Made by a program: the position numbers and the translations under genes. A DNA stretch of 58,531 bases from Bacteroidota bacterium (GTDB lineage Bacteria; Bacteroidota; Bacteroidia; Bacteroidales; Prolixibacteraceae): positions 1 through 58,531 of the forward strand of contig JAUYMU010000101.1 of the NCBI GenBank assembly GCA_030698405.1, given 5' to 3'. Under the pieces are notes generated by a model, which saw only the letters and a list, made by a program, of their open reading frames with translations, was not told the origin of the DNA and did no database searches. Of this stretch, positions 25,373-33,516 are shown piece after piece. Within the stretch, counting starts at the first letter, position 1. Each line of letters opens with the position of its first letter.

Positions 25373-25380
25373 CAAATTTA
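25373..25380 (-). promoter_or_regulatory. -7 box of the methyltransferase gene
   Basis: On the minus strand TAAATTTG matches TAnnTTTG exactly, 31 bp before the ATG at 25341. The leader between them contains AACCA and TGGTT arms (25342-25371) that could form an operator for the protein's own HTH domain. Confidence 0.5.
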
Positions 25381-25465
25381 TAATTTAAAACGACACGACC
25401 AACAGAGACATAAAAAAAGAACGAACCGACAAATAAAAGCTAGCTTTCATCATTCAACAGATCGA

Positions 25466-26176
25466 CTAGGCCTTCAGCAAAAAACTAAAATCCTCGTCAG
25501 AACTCAATTCAAAAAAGTCTGCTCCTTTTCTAAAAATACGGGCAGTACGGTTGCCAATCAGTCTCATTTTCTGATCTTCGACGCGCAACATGGTTCCTTC
25601 GCGCAAACCAACCACGTATAATTCAGGATTCACTTCCAAAAATTCTTCGATGCGTTGCTGACGTGTTTCGCCGCCGTGTCCTTCAGGATTGGCATCGAGA
25701 TAGTGCGGATTGATCTGAAAAGGAACAAGGCCGATGGTATCAAAACCCAGAGGGTCGATAATCGGCATGTCGTTGGTAGTGCGCAATGTCGGGCAAGCCA
25801 CATTTGAGCCGGCACTCCAGCCAACGAAAGGAACTCCGTTCACAACTTTCTCCTGAATCACCTCCATCAGTTTATTCTCGTGCATCATTCGCACCAGTTG
25901 CCAGGTATTCCCGCCACCAACCACAATCACTTCGGCATCTTTAACTGCCTGCACCGGATCGCTGAAATGATGGATACTTTTAACCTGATAACCCAATTCA
26001 GAAAACCGTTCGGCAACCTTTTGCTCGTACAAACCGAACGAAAAAGTAACTGCCGCATAAGGAATAAACAAAGCTGTAAGCGGTTTATCGCCCAGGAATT
26101 TTCTGATTTCGTGTTTCGGATAATCAAGATATGCCTCTCCGGGCATGGTTGAATTGCTGATTAGTAGTAGTCTCAT
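25466..26176 (-). CDS. pepE: Peptidase E, alpha-aspartyl dipeptidase (family S51)
   Basis: Splits dipeptides with N-terminal aspartate in the cytoplasm. The 236-residue protein has the nucleophile motif PFVGWSAGSNVA (Ser at about 120), GGGNTWQLV, NDMPIIDPLGFDTIGLVPFQINPHYL (Asp and His of the triad, in outline) and the C-terminal GTMLRVEDQ. Length and motifs are complete. It starts 9 bp after the stop of the barrel-protein gene on the same strand and is probably co-transcribed with it. Confidence 0.92.
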   Translation of the reverse strand: MRLLLISNSTMPGEAYLDYPKHEIRKFLGDKPLTALFIPYAAVTFSFGLYEQKVAERFSELGYQVKSIHHFSDPVQAVKDAEVIVVGGGNTWQLVRMMHENKLMEVIQEKVVNGVPFVGWSAGSNVACPTLRTTNDMPIIDPLGFDTIGLVPFQINPHYLDANPEGHGGETRQQRIEEFLEVNPELYVVGLREGTMLRVEDQKMRLIGNRTARIFRKGADFFELSSDEDFSFLLKA

Positions 26177-26185
26177 GGTTATATT

Positions 26186-26989
26186 TTAAAATGAAATTAA
26201 TCTTAACCCAAAAGAAAAAGGATAAAGTCGTGGGCCACGGTGATCTTCGAACATTGGTGTGAAATCGTAGTTGGCAAACAGATTTACCCAGCGGTAACCG
26301 ACCCTGACTGTTCCGCCAAATGTGAAATCGCGAAGGGAATAATCGCCGGGAGTTTTAAGTTTTTGCTTTTTGTCATCGCTGCGGTATTTCACTTTTGTAT
26401 GCGACGATAACCGCCTCCCGACATTTATTCCGGCAGAAAAATACAGGCGATCGGCAACATGTTTCACCGGAACCTGAAATTCTGCCATCAGCGGAACTTC
26501 AATGTAAACCATTGAAAATTTAGATTTTTGATTGGAATCGAAGAACATCGTTTTGGGTTGAACTTTTCCGAATGCATCTTTTTCAATGGTGGTTTTGTTG
26601 TCGAGGCGGTAACTTTGAAGGCTTAAACCAATACCGGTAACCAGCCCAACCGTATTACGTGTTGACTGCAATCCCTTCGAATACTGCAGAATATTCAGGT
26701 TGAGCACATTCGACATCAACAGATTGTTGGAAAGAAAATCTTTATCGTCAGCGTCATACATGCTGTAATCAGGCCTTGAAAATCCATTTACACCCACTTC
26801 AATACCTGCCCAATTTCCGGTAAATTCGTCCTGGTAGTAATTGAATCCTTCGTTTACCAAATCCTGAATGTCAATCAATCCTGAAAGCCGGCCTGAAGGA
26901 CTTTGAACAACAATTATTGAATCGTTTTCCTGAGCGATTGCCACGGAAGCCGTAATAGTTGCCAAAAAAAGGAGAAATATATATTTCAT
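26186..26989 (-). CDS. Outer membrane beta-barrel protein, paralogue of the next upstream gene
   Basis: A 267-residue protein with a signal peptide (LLFLATITASVAIAQEND) and an all-beta, aromatic-rich C-terminal part ending YPFSFGLRLISF, which fits an eight- to ten-stranded outer membrane barrel of the PorT type. It shares collinear segments with the gene product at 27177-28043: GNWAGIEVGVNGFSRPDYSMY against GHWEGVELGFNGFDKPDYSLY, and VGLVTGIGLSLQSYR against VGLVSGMGLSFNSYR, so the two arose by tandem duplication. No enzyme motif; role unknown. A terminator lies between the two genes, so it may have its own promoter. Confidence 0.75.
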   Translation of the reverse strand: MKYIFLLFLATITASVAIAQENDSIIVVQSPSGRLSGLIDIQDLVNEGFNYYQDEFTGNWAGIEVGVNGFSRPDYSMYDADDKDFLSNNLLMSNVLNLNILQYSKGLQSTRNTVGLVTGIGLSLQSYRLDNKTTIEKDAFGKVQPKTMFFDSNQKSKFSMVYIEVPLMAEFQVPVKHVADRLYFSAGINVGRRLSSHTKVKYRSDDKKQKLKTPGDYSLRDFTFGGTVRVGYRWVNLFANYDFTPMFEDHRGPRLYPFSFGLRLISF

Positions 26990-27116
26990 TGCATGAAGTG
27001 CCTATGGTTGAATTATTTACTATTTATCCATTTACAATTTACGCTGCAGAATGGAGCATTTCAATGGTAGAACGTCAAATTGTCATTTCGTTTAGCAAAG
27101 TTAGTCAATCAAAATG

Positions 27117-27153
27117 AAAAAAAAGGAGCTTATCGGTTTGATAAACTCCCTTT
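27117..27153 (-). terminator. Terminator after the first barrel gene
   Basis: AAAGGAGCTTATC (27122-27134) pairs with GATAAACTCCCTTT (27140-27153) with one mismatch and one bulge. On the minus strand it is followed by a T run (A run at 27117-27124). It would separate the sigma/anti-sigma/barrel unit from the second barrel gene and pepE, or allow attenuation. Confidence 0.65.
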
Positions 27154-27176
27154 ACTGTTTGTGAACTATTTGCTGT

Positions 27177-28043
27177 TTAATCTAAAAAACTGATTCCTAT
27201 TGTGAAAGGTGTAAGTTCCGGACCTTTACCAGCCTGAAATAAAGGGGTCAGGCTGTAAGTTGCAAACAAACTGACATCCTTGTATCCAACCCTGGCCGTT
27301 GCGGCATATTTAAACTGATTAATATTGAACCCGCTTCGGTCTTTGTCTTTGATATCTCCGTGTTTTACTTTGGTATGCGAACCGAGTTTTACACCGCCAA
27401 CCAGTCCGGCATTGATGAATAAACGGCCTTCATTTTGGTTCACAGGAATCTGAAATTCAAGCAGCAGCGGAACATTCAGGTACGAAACTGCCAGTTTTGT
27501 TTTCGAAAGATTGTCGTACTCCAAAAGCAGGGCTTCTGTCATTTGCGGATCTTTAACAAGCGTGTATGGATTCTCGAACCGGTAGCTGTTAAAGCTTAAA
27601 CCCATTCCTGAAACCAGTCCGACGTAGGATTTTGCAAGGCCAATGTTCAACTCGTAAAAGTTAAGATTGAATTCCATCGACTTGCCCTGATTTAACTCCA
27701 TGAACTCGTTGCCGTTGTAAAGGCTGTAATCCGGCTTGTCAAACCCGTTAAATCCCAATTCAACACCTTCCCAGTGGCCGTTGAATTTACCTGTTTTGTC
27801 TTTTTTGTGCTTGTTTTTCCCCCAACGTACTTCAGTTCCGTCTTCATTGTCAATAACTTTCACGTCCTTTTTTCCAATACGGACAATGGTAGTATCCTGA
27901 TCTGCCGATAGCTTTAAGGTATCAGGCGAAAATGCAAATTCAGCTGAAATATCTGATGTTCTTACATCGGCGACAATTTCCTGTGCCTTCAAATTCAGGA
28001 TAAATGCAGTGGTTAAAATTAAAGAGATAAAAATTGTTTTCAT
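27177..28043 (-). CDS. Outer membrane beta-barrel protein linked to the ECF sigma/anti-sigma pair
   Basis: A 288-residue precursor with a signal peptide (MKTIFISLILTTAFILNLKA, then QEIV), a short acidic/basic region (WGKNKHKKDKTGKF) and a beta-rich domain ending PFTIGISFLD, typical of PorT-like barrels. The ATG at 28043 is chosen because the signal peptide starts there; an upstream start at 28103 adds only non-signal sequence. It follows the anti-sigma gene by about 60 bp and is likely part of the same regulon, perhaps its main target. A paralogue lies downstream. Confidence 0.75.
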   Translation of the reverse strand: MKTIFISLILTTAFILNLKAQEIVADVRTSDISAEFAFSPDTLKLSADQDTTIVRIGKKDVKVIDNEDGTEVRWGKNKHKKDKTGKFNGHWEGVELGFNGFDKPDYSLYNGNEFMELNQGKSMEFNLNFYELNIGLAKSYVGLVSGMGLSFNSYRFENPYTLVKDPQMTEALLLEYDNLSKTKLAVSYLNVPLLLEFQIPVNQNEGRLFINAGLVGGVKLGSHTKVKHGDIKDKDRSGFNINQFKYAATARVGYKDVSLFATYSLTPLFQAGKGPELTPFTIGISFLD

Positions 28044-28104
28044 GGCTGTAATGTTTAAAATTTGCCTGTATGACGGCGAGGTATTTTGAAAAGTTACAGC
28101 CATT

Positions 28105-29133
28105 TTATTTTTTTTCCAAAGGAATTGAAAAAGCCATTAACCGGGTTTCAAATTCGAGGCTCGAAACTTTACCATCTTTTACATTGTATCCAATGCGGTC
28201 GCCTGAAAGTTCAGAAGCAACATTCAGCCCGGTACGAAAAATGCGCTGTACCGAATTTAAACCTTCATTGCCTATTTTTTTTGCACGGCTTGCCAGAAAT
28301 TCTTCAACGGTTAAAATCCGAAGATCATTGATTTTCTCTAAATTAATTTCACGCGAAACAGCCAATTGTGTTTCAAACGTTTCTGATTCGAGCATGGCCA
28401 GAATGGGCAAAATTTCATTCATTTCGGTTAAATCACGTTCCTGAAAAATCATTTCTACTTCGGAATTTTGTACCGGTTTGTTATTGGTTTGTTGCTGAAC
28501 AATGGCTGGCTTTTGGCTGACTTTCGACTTGTTTTGCGCAATCTCGGGTTTCTGAATTATTTTCTCAGGCGCTATTTCGGCAGGTTTCGTTTCAGGTTTC
28601 ACCGAAGCAATTTCAGGAATAACGCTTGGCCCGACTTTTTGACTGCCGGTTTGAAACAAGGAATTAATTCCCCAGATGAGAACAACCACAGCAGCAGCGC
28701 GGGCGACCCAATTCAATGCGATAATTGTGCCCGACTTCCGGTACAATTTATGTTTCTGCGGAAATTTGATTTCAGTATCTGCAATCAAACGGGTTTTGCC
28801 GACCAAATTATATTCCTTCTGCAATTCAGGATGAGCTGCAATATACGTTTCAAACGATTGACGCTCATCATCTTTCAGATCTCCTTCCATGTAAGCAATC
28901 GTTTTCATTTCGAATGCCGGCTTTTCATCGTGTTCCGATTTATACAAATGCTGTTTGCCCGAAAAAGCAACTTGTTCTTCAGGTAAATGAATATTATCGA
29001 ATAGCTGTAATTCTTCCTTTAGATCGGGATTCTGTTCCAGAAAATCCAGAAACTGATCGATCATGGTTTCTTTCAGGTTACCTTCGAGGTAATCCAGAAA
29101 AAACGGTTCGTAATTATCTCTGGTTATCATCAT
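28105..29133 (-). CDS. Probable membrane anti-sigma factor with duplicated N-terminal motif
   Basis: A 342-residue protein translated from an ATG overlapping the sigma stop (ATGA). The cytoplasmic N-terminal half has two copies of a pattern: FLDYLEGNLKETMIDQFLDF with NPDLKEEL, and IAYMEGDLKDDERQSFETYI with HPELQKEY. These resemble a cysteine-less version of the anti-sigma zinc-finger helices. One transmembrane segment follows at about 137-157 (WVARAAAVVVLIWGINSLF), then a Lys/Pro/Glu/Gln-rich periplasmic linker and a C-terminal domain of unknown fold. It probably holds the upstream ECF sigma factor at the membrane and releases it on an envelope signal. Role inferred from position and topology. 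Confidence 0.72.
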   Translation of the reverse strand: MMITRDNYEPFFLDYLEGNLKETMIDQFLDFLEQNPDLKEELQLFDNIHLPEEQVAFSGKQHLYKSEHDEKPAFEMKTIAYMEGDLKDDERQSFETYIAAHPELQKEYNLVGKTRLIADTEIKFPQKHKLYRKSGTIIALNWVARAAAVVVLIWGINSLFQTGSQKVGPSVIPEIASVKPETKPAEIAPEKIIQKPEIAQNKSKVSQKPAIVQQQTNNKPVQNSEVEMIFQERDLTEMNEILPILAMLESETFETQLAVSREINLEKINDLRILTVEEFLASRAKKIGNEGLNSVQRIFRTGLNVASELSGDRIGYNVKDGKVSSLEFETRLMAFSIPLEKK

Positions 29134-29615
29134 ACTACCATCTCCATTTTACCAATGTAATTTTTCAGGAAAACCCGGGCGCGGTATATATAGACCTTTA
29201 CCTGGGCTTCGCTTAGCGAGGTAACATCCCCAATTTCCTTGTACGAGTATCCTTCGTAGTCGCGCAATAAAATAACTGTCCGTTGAATTTCGGGCAAGCG
29301 TTTTACCGCTTCGTTCAGAACTTCTTTCAGATCAGAATATTGTTCATCGTGAGTTTCTTCCGGAATCTGGTAATCTTCCATATATGTCTGCCTTTTTTCT
29401 TTCCGCAGAACATCAATCATGGTGTGATAAGCCGTAGTAAATAAATACGACTTCACTTTTTCCGGATTCACATTTTCAGCGTTTCTCCATAGTTTTTCAT
29501 AACTATCCTGAACGATGTCGCGCGCACGCTCCTCGTCCCTGATGTTTTTCAGGATAAAACGGAAAACATTGTCCGAATACAAATCAACCGCCTGGTTGTA
29601 TTCTTTTACATTCAT
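29130..29615 (-). CDS. ECF-type RNA polymerase sigma factor
   Basis: The 161-residue protein has sigma region 2 (DNVFRFILKNIRDEERARDIVQDSYEKLWRN, about 14-45, in outline) and region 4 (RLPEIQRTVILLRDYEGYSYKEIGDVTSLSEAQVKVYIYRAR, about 107-148), separated by an acidic linker. It should direct transcription of the anti-sigma and barrel genes that follow. The start is the ATG at 29613-29615; its stop overlaps the anti-sigma start by 4 bp, indicating translational coupling. Confidence 0.92.
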   Translation of the reverse strand: MNVKEYNQAVDLYSDNVFRFILKNIRDEERARDIVQDSYEKLWRNAENVNPEKVKSYLFTTAYHTMIDVLRKEKRQTYMEDYQIPEETHDEQYSDLKEVLNEAVKRLPEIQRTVILLRDYEGYSYKEIGDVTSLSEAQVKVYIYRARVFLKNYIGKMEMVV

Positions 29616-29659
29616 TCTGATCTACTTACCTGTTTTTAAAGAGTAAGACGAACAGCTTT

Positions 29660-31294
29660 TCATTTTGTTACAGTTACCGAAGATTTTTCCTGAATGGGGG
29701 TTTTGGATTTTTCGATTGCCTCAAGAAGCACATTGTCAATATTTTTAATGATTGGAAAGAAACCTTCATCGCCAAGTATGTTACGGGCAATATAGGCTTT
29801 TACCTGCGTATCTATTATTTTGGCAGAAGTTTTCAAATCGCCATTGCTGGCTTTTATCCCTTTTTGAGCAGCAAAAGTCACAAATTGACTCAGCATGTCC
29901 TTGTTCTTGAAATACGTTTCAAAATCCCCGGAATTGGTCAGTTTTGAAAGAATTTTCCGGTTCGAATCGGCAAAATCCAGCGCAAACTGATACACCAGTC
30001 CTTTTTGTGTGATCTTTGAATAAAAGTCTGAAAAACCAAGCGTATCGGCTGGAATGAAGAAGTCGGGCATGATACCACCGCCGCCATAAACAGTTCTTCC
30101 GGCCAAAGTGGTGTATTTCAGCGAATCAGAAAACTGAATGCTGTCGGCCTGCTGAAATTCACCATGAATTGCACGATCCATAATGTCTTTGTAATATTCA
30201 TCGTTTCCCTTGTCGTAAGGTTTCTGTATCGAACGGCCACTTGGGGTATAATAACGGGCAACGGTCAGGCGGAGGGCGCTTCCATCCTTAAAAGGTATCT
30301 GTTCCTGAACCAATCCTTTTCCAAACGACCTGCGTCCTATTACCCAGCCCCGGTCGTTGTCCTGAATGGCGCCAGCAAATATTTCACTTGCTGAAGCCGA
30401 AAAATCATCGATCAGCACCACAACACCTTTGTCGCGGAAGGTTCCATTGCTGTCGGCATTAAAAGTTTTGCGGGGTTGAGAATGACCCTGAGTGTAAACA
30501 ATCAGTTCGCCTTTGACCAGAAATTCATTTACCATTTTGATGACAGCATTTAAATATCCACCAGGATTTCCGCGCATATCAACAATTACGGTTTTCATTC
30601 CAAGCTGAGTGAGTTTTTTCATTCCTTCCATAAATTCCTGATAGGTTTTCTCACCGAATCGGCTTACTTTAATGTATCCGGTGGTCTCATCAATCATGTA
30701 ACTTACATCAACACTGTAAATTGGAATTTCTCCGCGGGTAATATTAAATTCAAACAGATCCTTAAAACCTTTACGTTTAATGCCGACATTGACCTTTGTA
30801 CCCTTTTCACCGCGAAGTTTGGAGAGAACTTTTTCGTTTTTTAATCCGGCGCCTGCAAGCAAGGTATCGTTTACGGTAACAATCCGGTCGCCCGGCAGAA
30901 TTCCTAATTTTGACGATGGTCCTCCTGAAATGACATCGACAACCATAACCGTGTCGTTCTGAATCGAGAACTGAACACCAATTCCTCCAAAATTGCCGCG
31001 CATTTCTTCTTCTACACCAACCATCTCTTTAGGGGGAATATAAGAAGTATGCGGATCGAGATTCTTCAATAAAAGTGGAATTGCTTTTTCGATCAGTGAA
31101 TCGGTTGAAACTGAGTCGACATAAGAATTTTTAATCAATTCAATCACCGCATCCATCTTGTTAAAACCCGACATAGAAAAAGATGGCTGATTGGCTCCTG
31201 AATTACGGGTCAACCTGTTTCCGATTAAAATGCCTGTAACAACTGCAATTGCCAGTAGCAAAGGAATATAAACTGAGAATTTTGTGTTTTTCAT
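29660..31294 (-). CDS. S41-family C-terminal processing peptidase (CtpA/Prc-like)
   Basis: A serine protease of the cell envelope that trims or degrades exported proteins. From the ATG at 31294 the 544-residue protein has a signal anchor (FSVYIPLLLAIAVVTGILIG), a PDZ domain at about 85-165 (GGIGVQFSIQNDTVMVVDV, GILPGDRIVTVNDTLL) and an S41 domain with nucleophile Ser in DDFSASASEIFAGAIQD and Lys in GRRSFGKGLVQEQ. A C-terminal helical part follows, as in Bacteroidota relatives. An upstream in-frame ATG at 31321 lies partly in an inverted-repeat element and was not preferred. Confidence 0.92.
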   Translation of the reverse strand: MKNTKFSVYIPLLLAIAVVTGILIGNRLTRNSGANQPSFSMSGFNKMDAVIELIKNSYVDSVSTDSLIEKAIPLLLKNLDPHTSYIPPKEMVGVEEEMRGNFGGIGVQFSIQNDTVMVVDVISGGPSSKLGILPGDRIVTVNDTLLAGAGLKNEKVLSKLRGEKGTKVNVGIKRKGFKDLFEFNITRGEIPIYSVDVSYMIDETTGYIKVSRFGEKTYQEFMEGMKKLTQLGMKTVIVDMRGNPGGYLNAVIKMVNEFLVKGELIVYTQGHSQPRKTFNADSNGTFRDKGVVVLIDDFSASASEIFAGAIQDNDRGWVIGRRSFGKGLVQEQIPFKDGSALRLTVARYYTPSGRSIQKPYDKGNDEYYKDIMDRAIHGEFQQADSIQFSDSLKYTTLAGRTVYGGGGIMPDFFIPADTLGFSDFYSKITQKGLVYQFALDFADSNRKILSKLTNSGDFETYFKNKDMLSQFVTFAAQKGIKASNGDLKTSAKIIDTQVKAYIARNILGDEGFFPIIKNIDNVLLEAIEKSKTPIQEKSSVTVTK

Positions 31295-31307
31295 TTTTTC
31301 ATTTTTA

Positions 31308-31394
31308 AACCACATAGGCACATAGAGAACATAGTTATTAATTTTTCTATCCCGAGAAATCGGGACAAGTTGTGAACTGTGTGTCTATGTGGTT
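31308..31394. repeat. Inverted-repeat element upstream of the S41 protease gene
   Basis: AACCACATAGGCACA at 31308-31322 is the complement of 31380-31394 with one mismatch, enclosing an inner hairpin CCCGA-GAAA-TCGGG at 31351-31364. The unit looks like a small non-coding interspersed element. It sits directly in front of the protease start, so it may supply leader structure or a promoter. Confidence 0.65.
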
Positions 31395-31478
31395 ATTTTT
31401 CATGTGATTATAATTTGTTTTTAATTGTCAGATAGCCTGTCCCGATATGAGGGTTGGCTGGGTTCATGTATTTTTAAA

Positions 31479-31919
31479 TTAGTCGTTCAAGTCAACCTGG
31501 ATTACTTCAATATTTGCTTTCTTCAGCAAATCAATTCCATCGGCGAGATGATAATTATCGTAAAAAACAACCCTTGTTATTCCGGCCTGGATAATCAGTT
31601 TCGAGCATTCCATGCAGGGTGAGGACGTGACATACAAAGTCGCCCCTTCGCTGCTGTTGTTTGATTTCGCAACTTTGGTGATGGCATTTGCTTCTGCGTG
31701 TAAAACGTAAGGAAAGGTGCGGTTGTTTTCGTCTTCACAATTATTCACGAATCCCGAAGGGGTGCCATTGTACCCGTCAGAGATGATCATTTTGTCTTTC
31801 ACAAGCAAAGCCCCGACCTGCCTGCGCTTACAATACGAATTCTGAGCCCAAATCAGAGCCATTTTCAGGTAGCGCTGATCGAGTAAAAATTGCTTGTTTT
31901 CCTTTTGCGTTGATTCCAT
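31479..31919 (-). CDS. Deoxycytidylate (dCMP) deaminase
   Basis: Zinc enzyme that deaminates dCMP to dUMP for thymidylate supply. The 146-residue protein has the metal site HAEANAI (His, Glu) and SSPCMECSKLIIQAG (two Cys), plus KRRQVGALLVKDKMIISDGYNGTPSG, typical of the ComEB/dCMP deaminase group. The ATG at 31919 is chosen; the frame runs on to a TTG at 31955. Flanked by terminator 31997-32032 upstream and the repeat element downstream, it seems to be a single-gene unit. Confidence 0.9.
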   Translation of the reverse strand: MESTQKENKQFLLDQRYLKMALIWAQNSYCKRRQVGALLVKDKMIISDGYNGTPSGFVNNCEDENNRTFPYVLHAEANAITKVAKSNNSSEGATLYVTSSPCMECSKLIIQAGITRVVFYDNYHLADGIDLLKKANIEVIQVDLND

Positions 31920-31996
31920 GCCTTTAATTTTCAATTCAGATTCAATTTGGCTCAAAAGTAATCATTGATGTGTATATGTTGAGGCAAACACATTAC

Positions 31997-32032
31997 AAAA
32001 AACGTCCATCTAAATTCAGATGAACGTTTTTG
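31997..32032 (-). terminator. Terminator of the response-regulator gene
   Basis: Stem AAAACGT-C-CATCT (about 31999-32011) with AGATG-A-ACGTTTT (32018-32030), 6-nt loop, with A and T runs on both sides. It lies 20 bp past the stop of the minus-strand receiver gene. Confidence 0.75.
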
Positions 32033-32051
32033 TTATGATTTTATTCTTTGA

Positions 32052-32429
32052 TCAATGTTTTAGGAATTTTTCGGCAATGTACAGTAGATCCTTTGATTTG
32101 ATGGGTTTTGCCAGATAATCATCGCATCCGGCTTTCAGCGCTTTTTCGCGGTCGTCAGACATTGCAAATGCCGTTTGAGCAACCACAGGAAGATTTGGAT
32201 ATTTTTTCTTGAGTATTTTAGTTGCTTCGTAACCATTCATATCCGGCATCTGAAGATCCATAAAAACAAGGTCCATTGTTTCAACTTTATCGCAAATTTC
32301 AACGGCTTCGATGCCATTTTTTGCCCAGAAAACGTTCGCATTCAGCTTGGTTAAAACAGCTTTCAAGTATAGAAAATTCGACTCAACATCCTCTGCTATC
32401 AGTACGTTCGGGTTCTTCTTTTCGCTCAT
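32052..32429 (-). CDS. Single-domain response regulator (CheY-like receiver)
   Basis: The 125-residue protein is one receiver domain without output: acidic pocket NVLIAEDVESN, phospho-acceptor Asp in LVFMDLQMPDMNG (about 57), Thr in VVAQTAFAM and Lys in YLAKPIKSKDL. The sequence style is that of receiver domains split off from hybrid histidine kinases, so it probably relays phosphate from such a kinase. No kinase is near. The ATG at 32429 removes a poorly matching 11-residue N-terminal extension. Confidence 0.88.
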   Translation of the reverse strand: MSEKKNPNVLIAEDVESNFLYLKAVLTKLNANVFWAKNGIEAVEICDKVETMDLVFMDLQMPDMNGYEATKILKKKYPNLPVVAQTAFAMSDDREKALKAGCDDYLAKPIKSKDLLYIAEKFLKH

Positions 32430-32575
32430 CTCTGAAAATCTTTGACAGGTACATTTTAACATACCAAATGTATTGAAACATTCTTTGAATAACTATTGTT
32501 TGAAAAAGATTTGTTTGATATGAAAAATCCTTGGTTTTCAGTACTAATAGTTTGGGGAAAAAACTGAATTTTCGT

Positions 32576-32619
32576 AAAACAAAAAGAGCCGCATGAAATT
32601 CAGACAGCTCTTTTGTTTT
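32576..32619 (-). terminator. Terminator of the tRNA-Leu gene
   Basis: AAAACAAAAAGAGC (32576-32589) pairs with GCTCTTTTGTTTT (32607-32619), one bulged A, 17-nt loop. On the minus strand it begins 3 bp after the tRNA 3' end and runs into T-rich sequence. Confidence 0.75.
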
Positions 32620-32621
32620 CG

Positions 32622-32705
32622 TACCCGAAGCCGGAATCGAACCGGCACGATATTGCTATCACTGGATTTTGAGTCCAGCGCGTCTACCAATTCCGCCATT
32701 CGGGC
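32622..32705 (-). tRNA. tRNA-Leu (anticodon CAA)
   Basis: On the minus strand the 84-nt sequence folds as a class II tRNA. Acceptor GCCCGAA pairs with TTCGGGT (first pair G-U, discriminator A). The D arm holds GGTAGAC, the anticodon stem CTGGA/TCCAG closes the loop CTCAAAA (anticodon CAA at 34-36), a long variable arm (GATAGCAATATC) follows, and the T arm is GCCGG-TTCGATT-CCGGC. CCA is not encoded. Confidence 0.95.
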
Positions 32706-32888
32706 TTGTTTGTAAACCGGCTGCAAAAATAATGGAAAATTCCTTTGAACAAAGCTTTTCAAACAATATTTTATCTTTTTCATTTTTGCACAGGTTTCAA
32801 ACATAAGTTTTGCTGAAATATAAGCAGATTTCAATTTTTTTATACCTTTAGCCGAATTCTCAAAATCGCCGCGTATTGCGCAGAACTT

Positions 32889-33488
32889 ATGGAATTGACC
32901 GACGAGAAAGAACTTTATCAAAGGCTGAAAGAGGGAGACGAGCGTGCTTTTAACGACTTGTTTCGCAAATATTATTCTTCTATGTGCCACTTTGCCCGTC
33001 AGTTTCTGAACGACAGCGAAATGGCCGAAGAAACCGTTCAGGATATGTTTGTGCGTATTTGGGAAAAGCGTGAATCTTTAAACATTGAAACATCTGTTAA
33101 ACATTATCTATTCAGGTCAGTACGCAATCATTGCCTGAACCAGATACAGCATCAAAAAATCAGACAGCAATATGCCAGCATGGTGAAAGAAACTGCTCAT
33201 CAGGATATCAATCCCGATCAGTATTATGTTGAGGTTGATCTGTTGAAACGAATTGAAAAAAGTATTGATTCGTTGCCGGCAAAACGTCAGGAGATATTCA
33301 GGTTAAGCCGCGAACAGGGACTGAAGTATAAAGAAATTGCCGAAGAGTTAAATATATCAATAAAAACAGTAGAAGCACAAATGGGTTTGGCATTGAAACA
33401 CTTACGCGAAGATTTAAAAGAATTCAGTCACCATTTGGTGTCTCTTTTTCTGCTTTTTAAAAAATCGGACACGTGCAATAAGGGTTAA
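32889..33488 (+). CDS. ECF sigma factor, Bacteroides expansion family type
   Basis: The 199-residue protein has region 2 (FNDLFRKYYSSMCHFARQFL, then EETVQDMFVRIWEKRE) and region 4 (SLPAKRQEIFRLSREQGLKYKEIAEELNISIKTVEAQMGLALKHL, about 135-180, in outline), the pattern of the FecI-like sigma factors common in Bacteroidota. A FecR-type anti-sigma gene starts 28 bp downstream and three exported proteins follow. It is expected to read out a signal passed through FecR. A weak promoter box TACCTTTA lies at 32843-32850. Start ATG at 32889. Confidence 0.93.
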   Translation: MELTDEKELYQRLKEGDERAFNDLFRKYYSSMCHFARQFLNDSEMAEETVQDMFVRIWEKRESLNIETSVKHYLFRSVRNHCLNQIQHQKIRQQYASMVKETAHQDINPDQYYVEVDLLKRIEKSIDSLPAKRQEIFRLSREQGLKYKEIAEELNISIKTVEAQMGLALKHLREDLKEFSHHLVSLFLLFKKSDTCNKG

Positions 33489-33516
33489 ACCTGTACTTTA
33501 ATGTCATTAAGGCAAT

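Noticed and set aside
32544-32990. Minus-strand open frame of 148 codons
   Set aside because: It runs through the tRNA-Leu gene, its terminator and the start of the sigma factor; not a gene.
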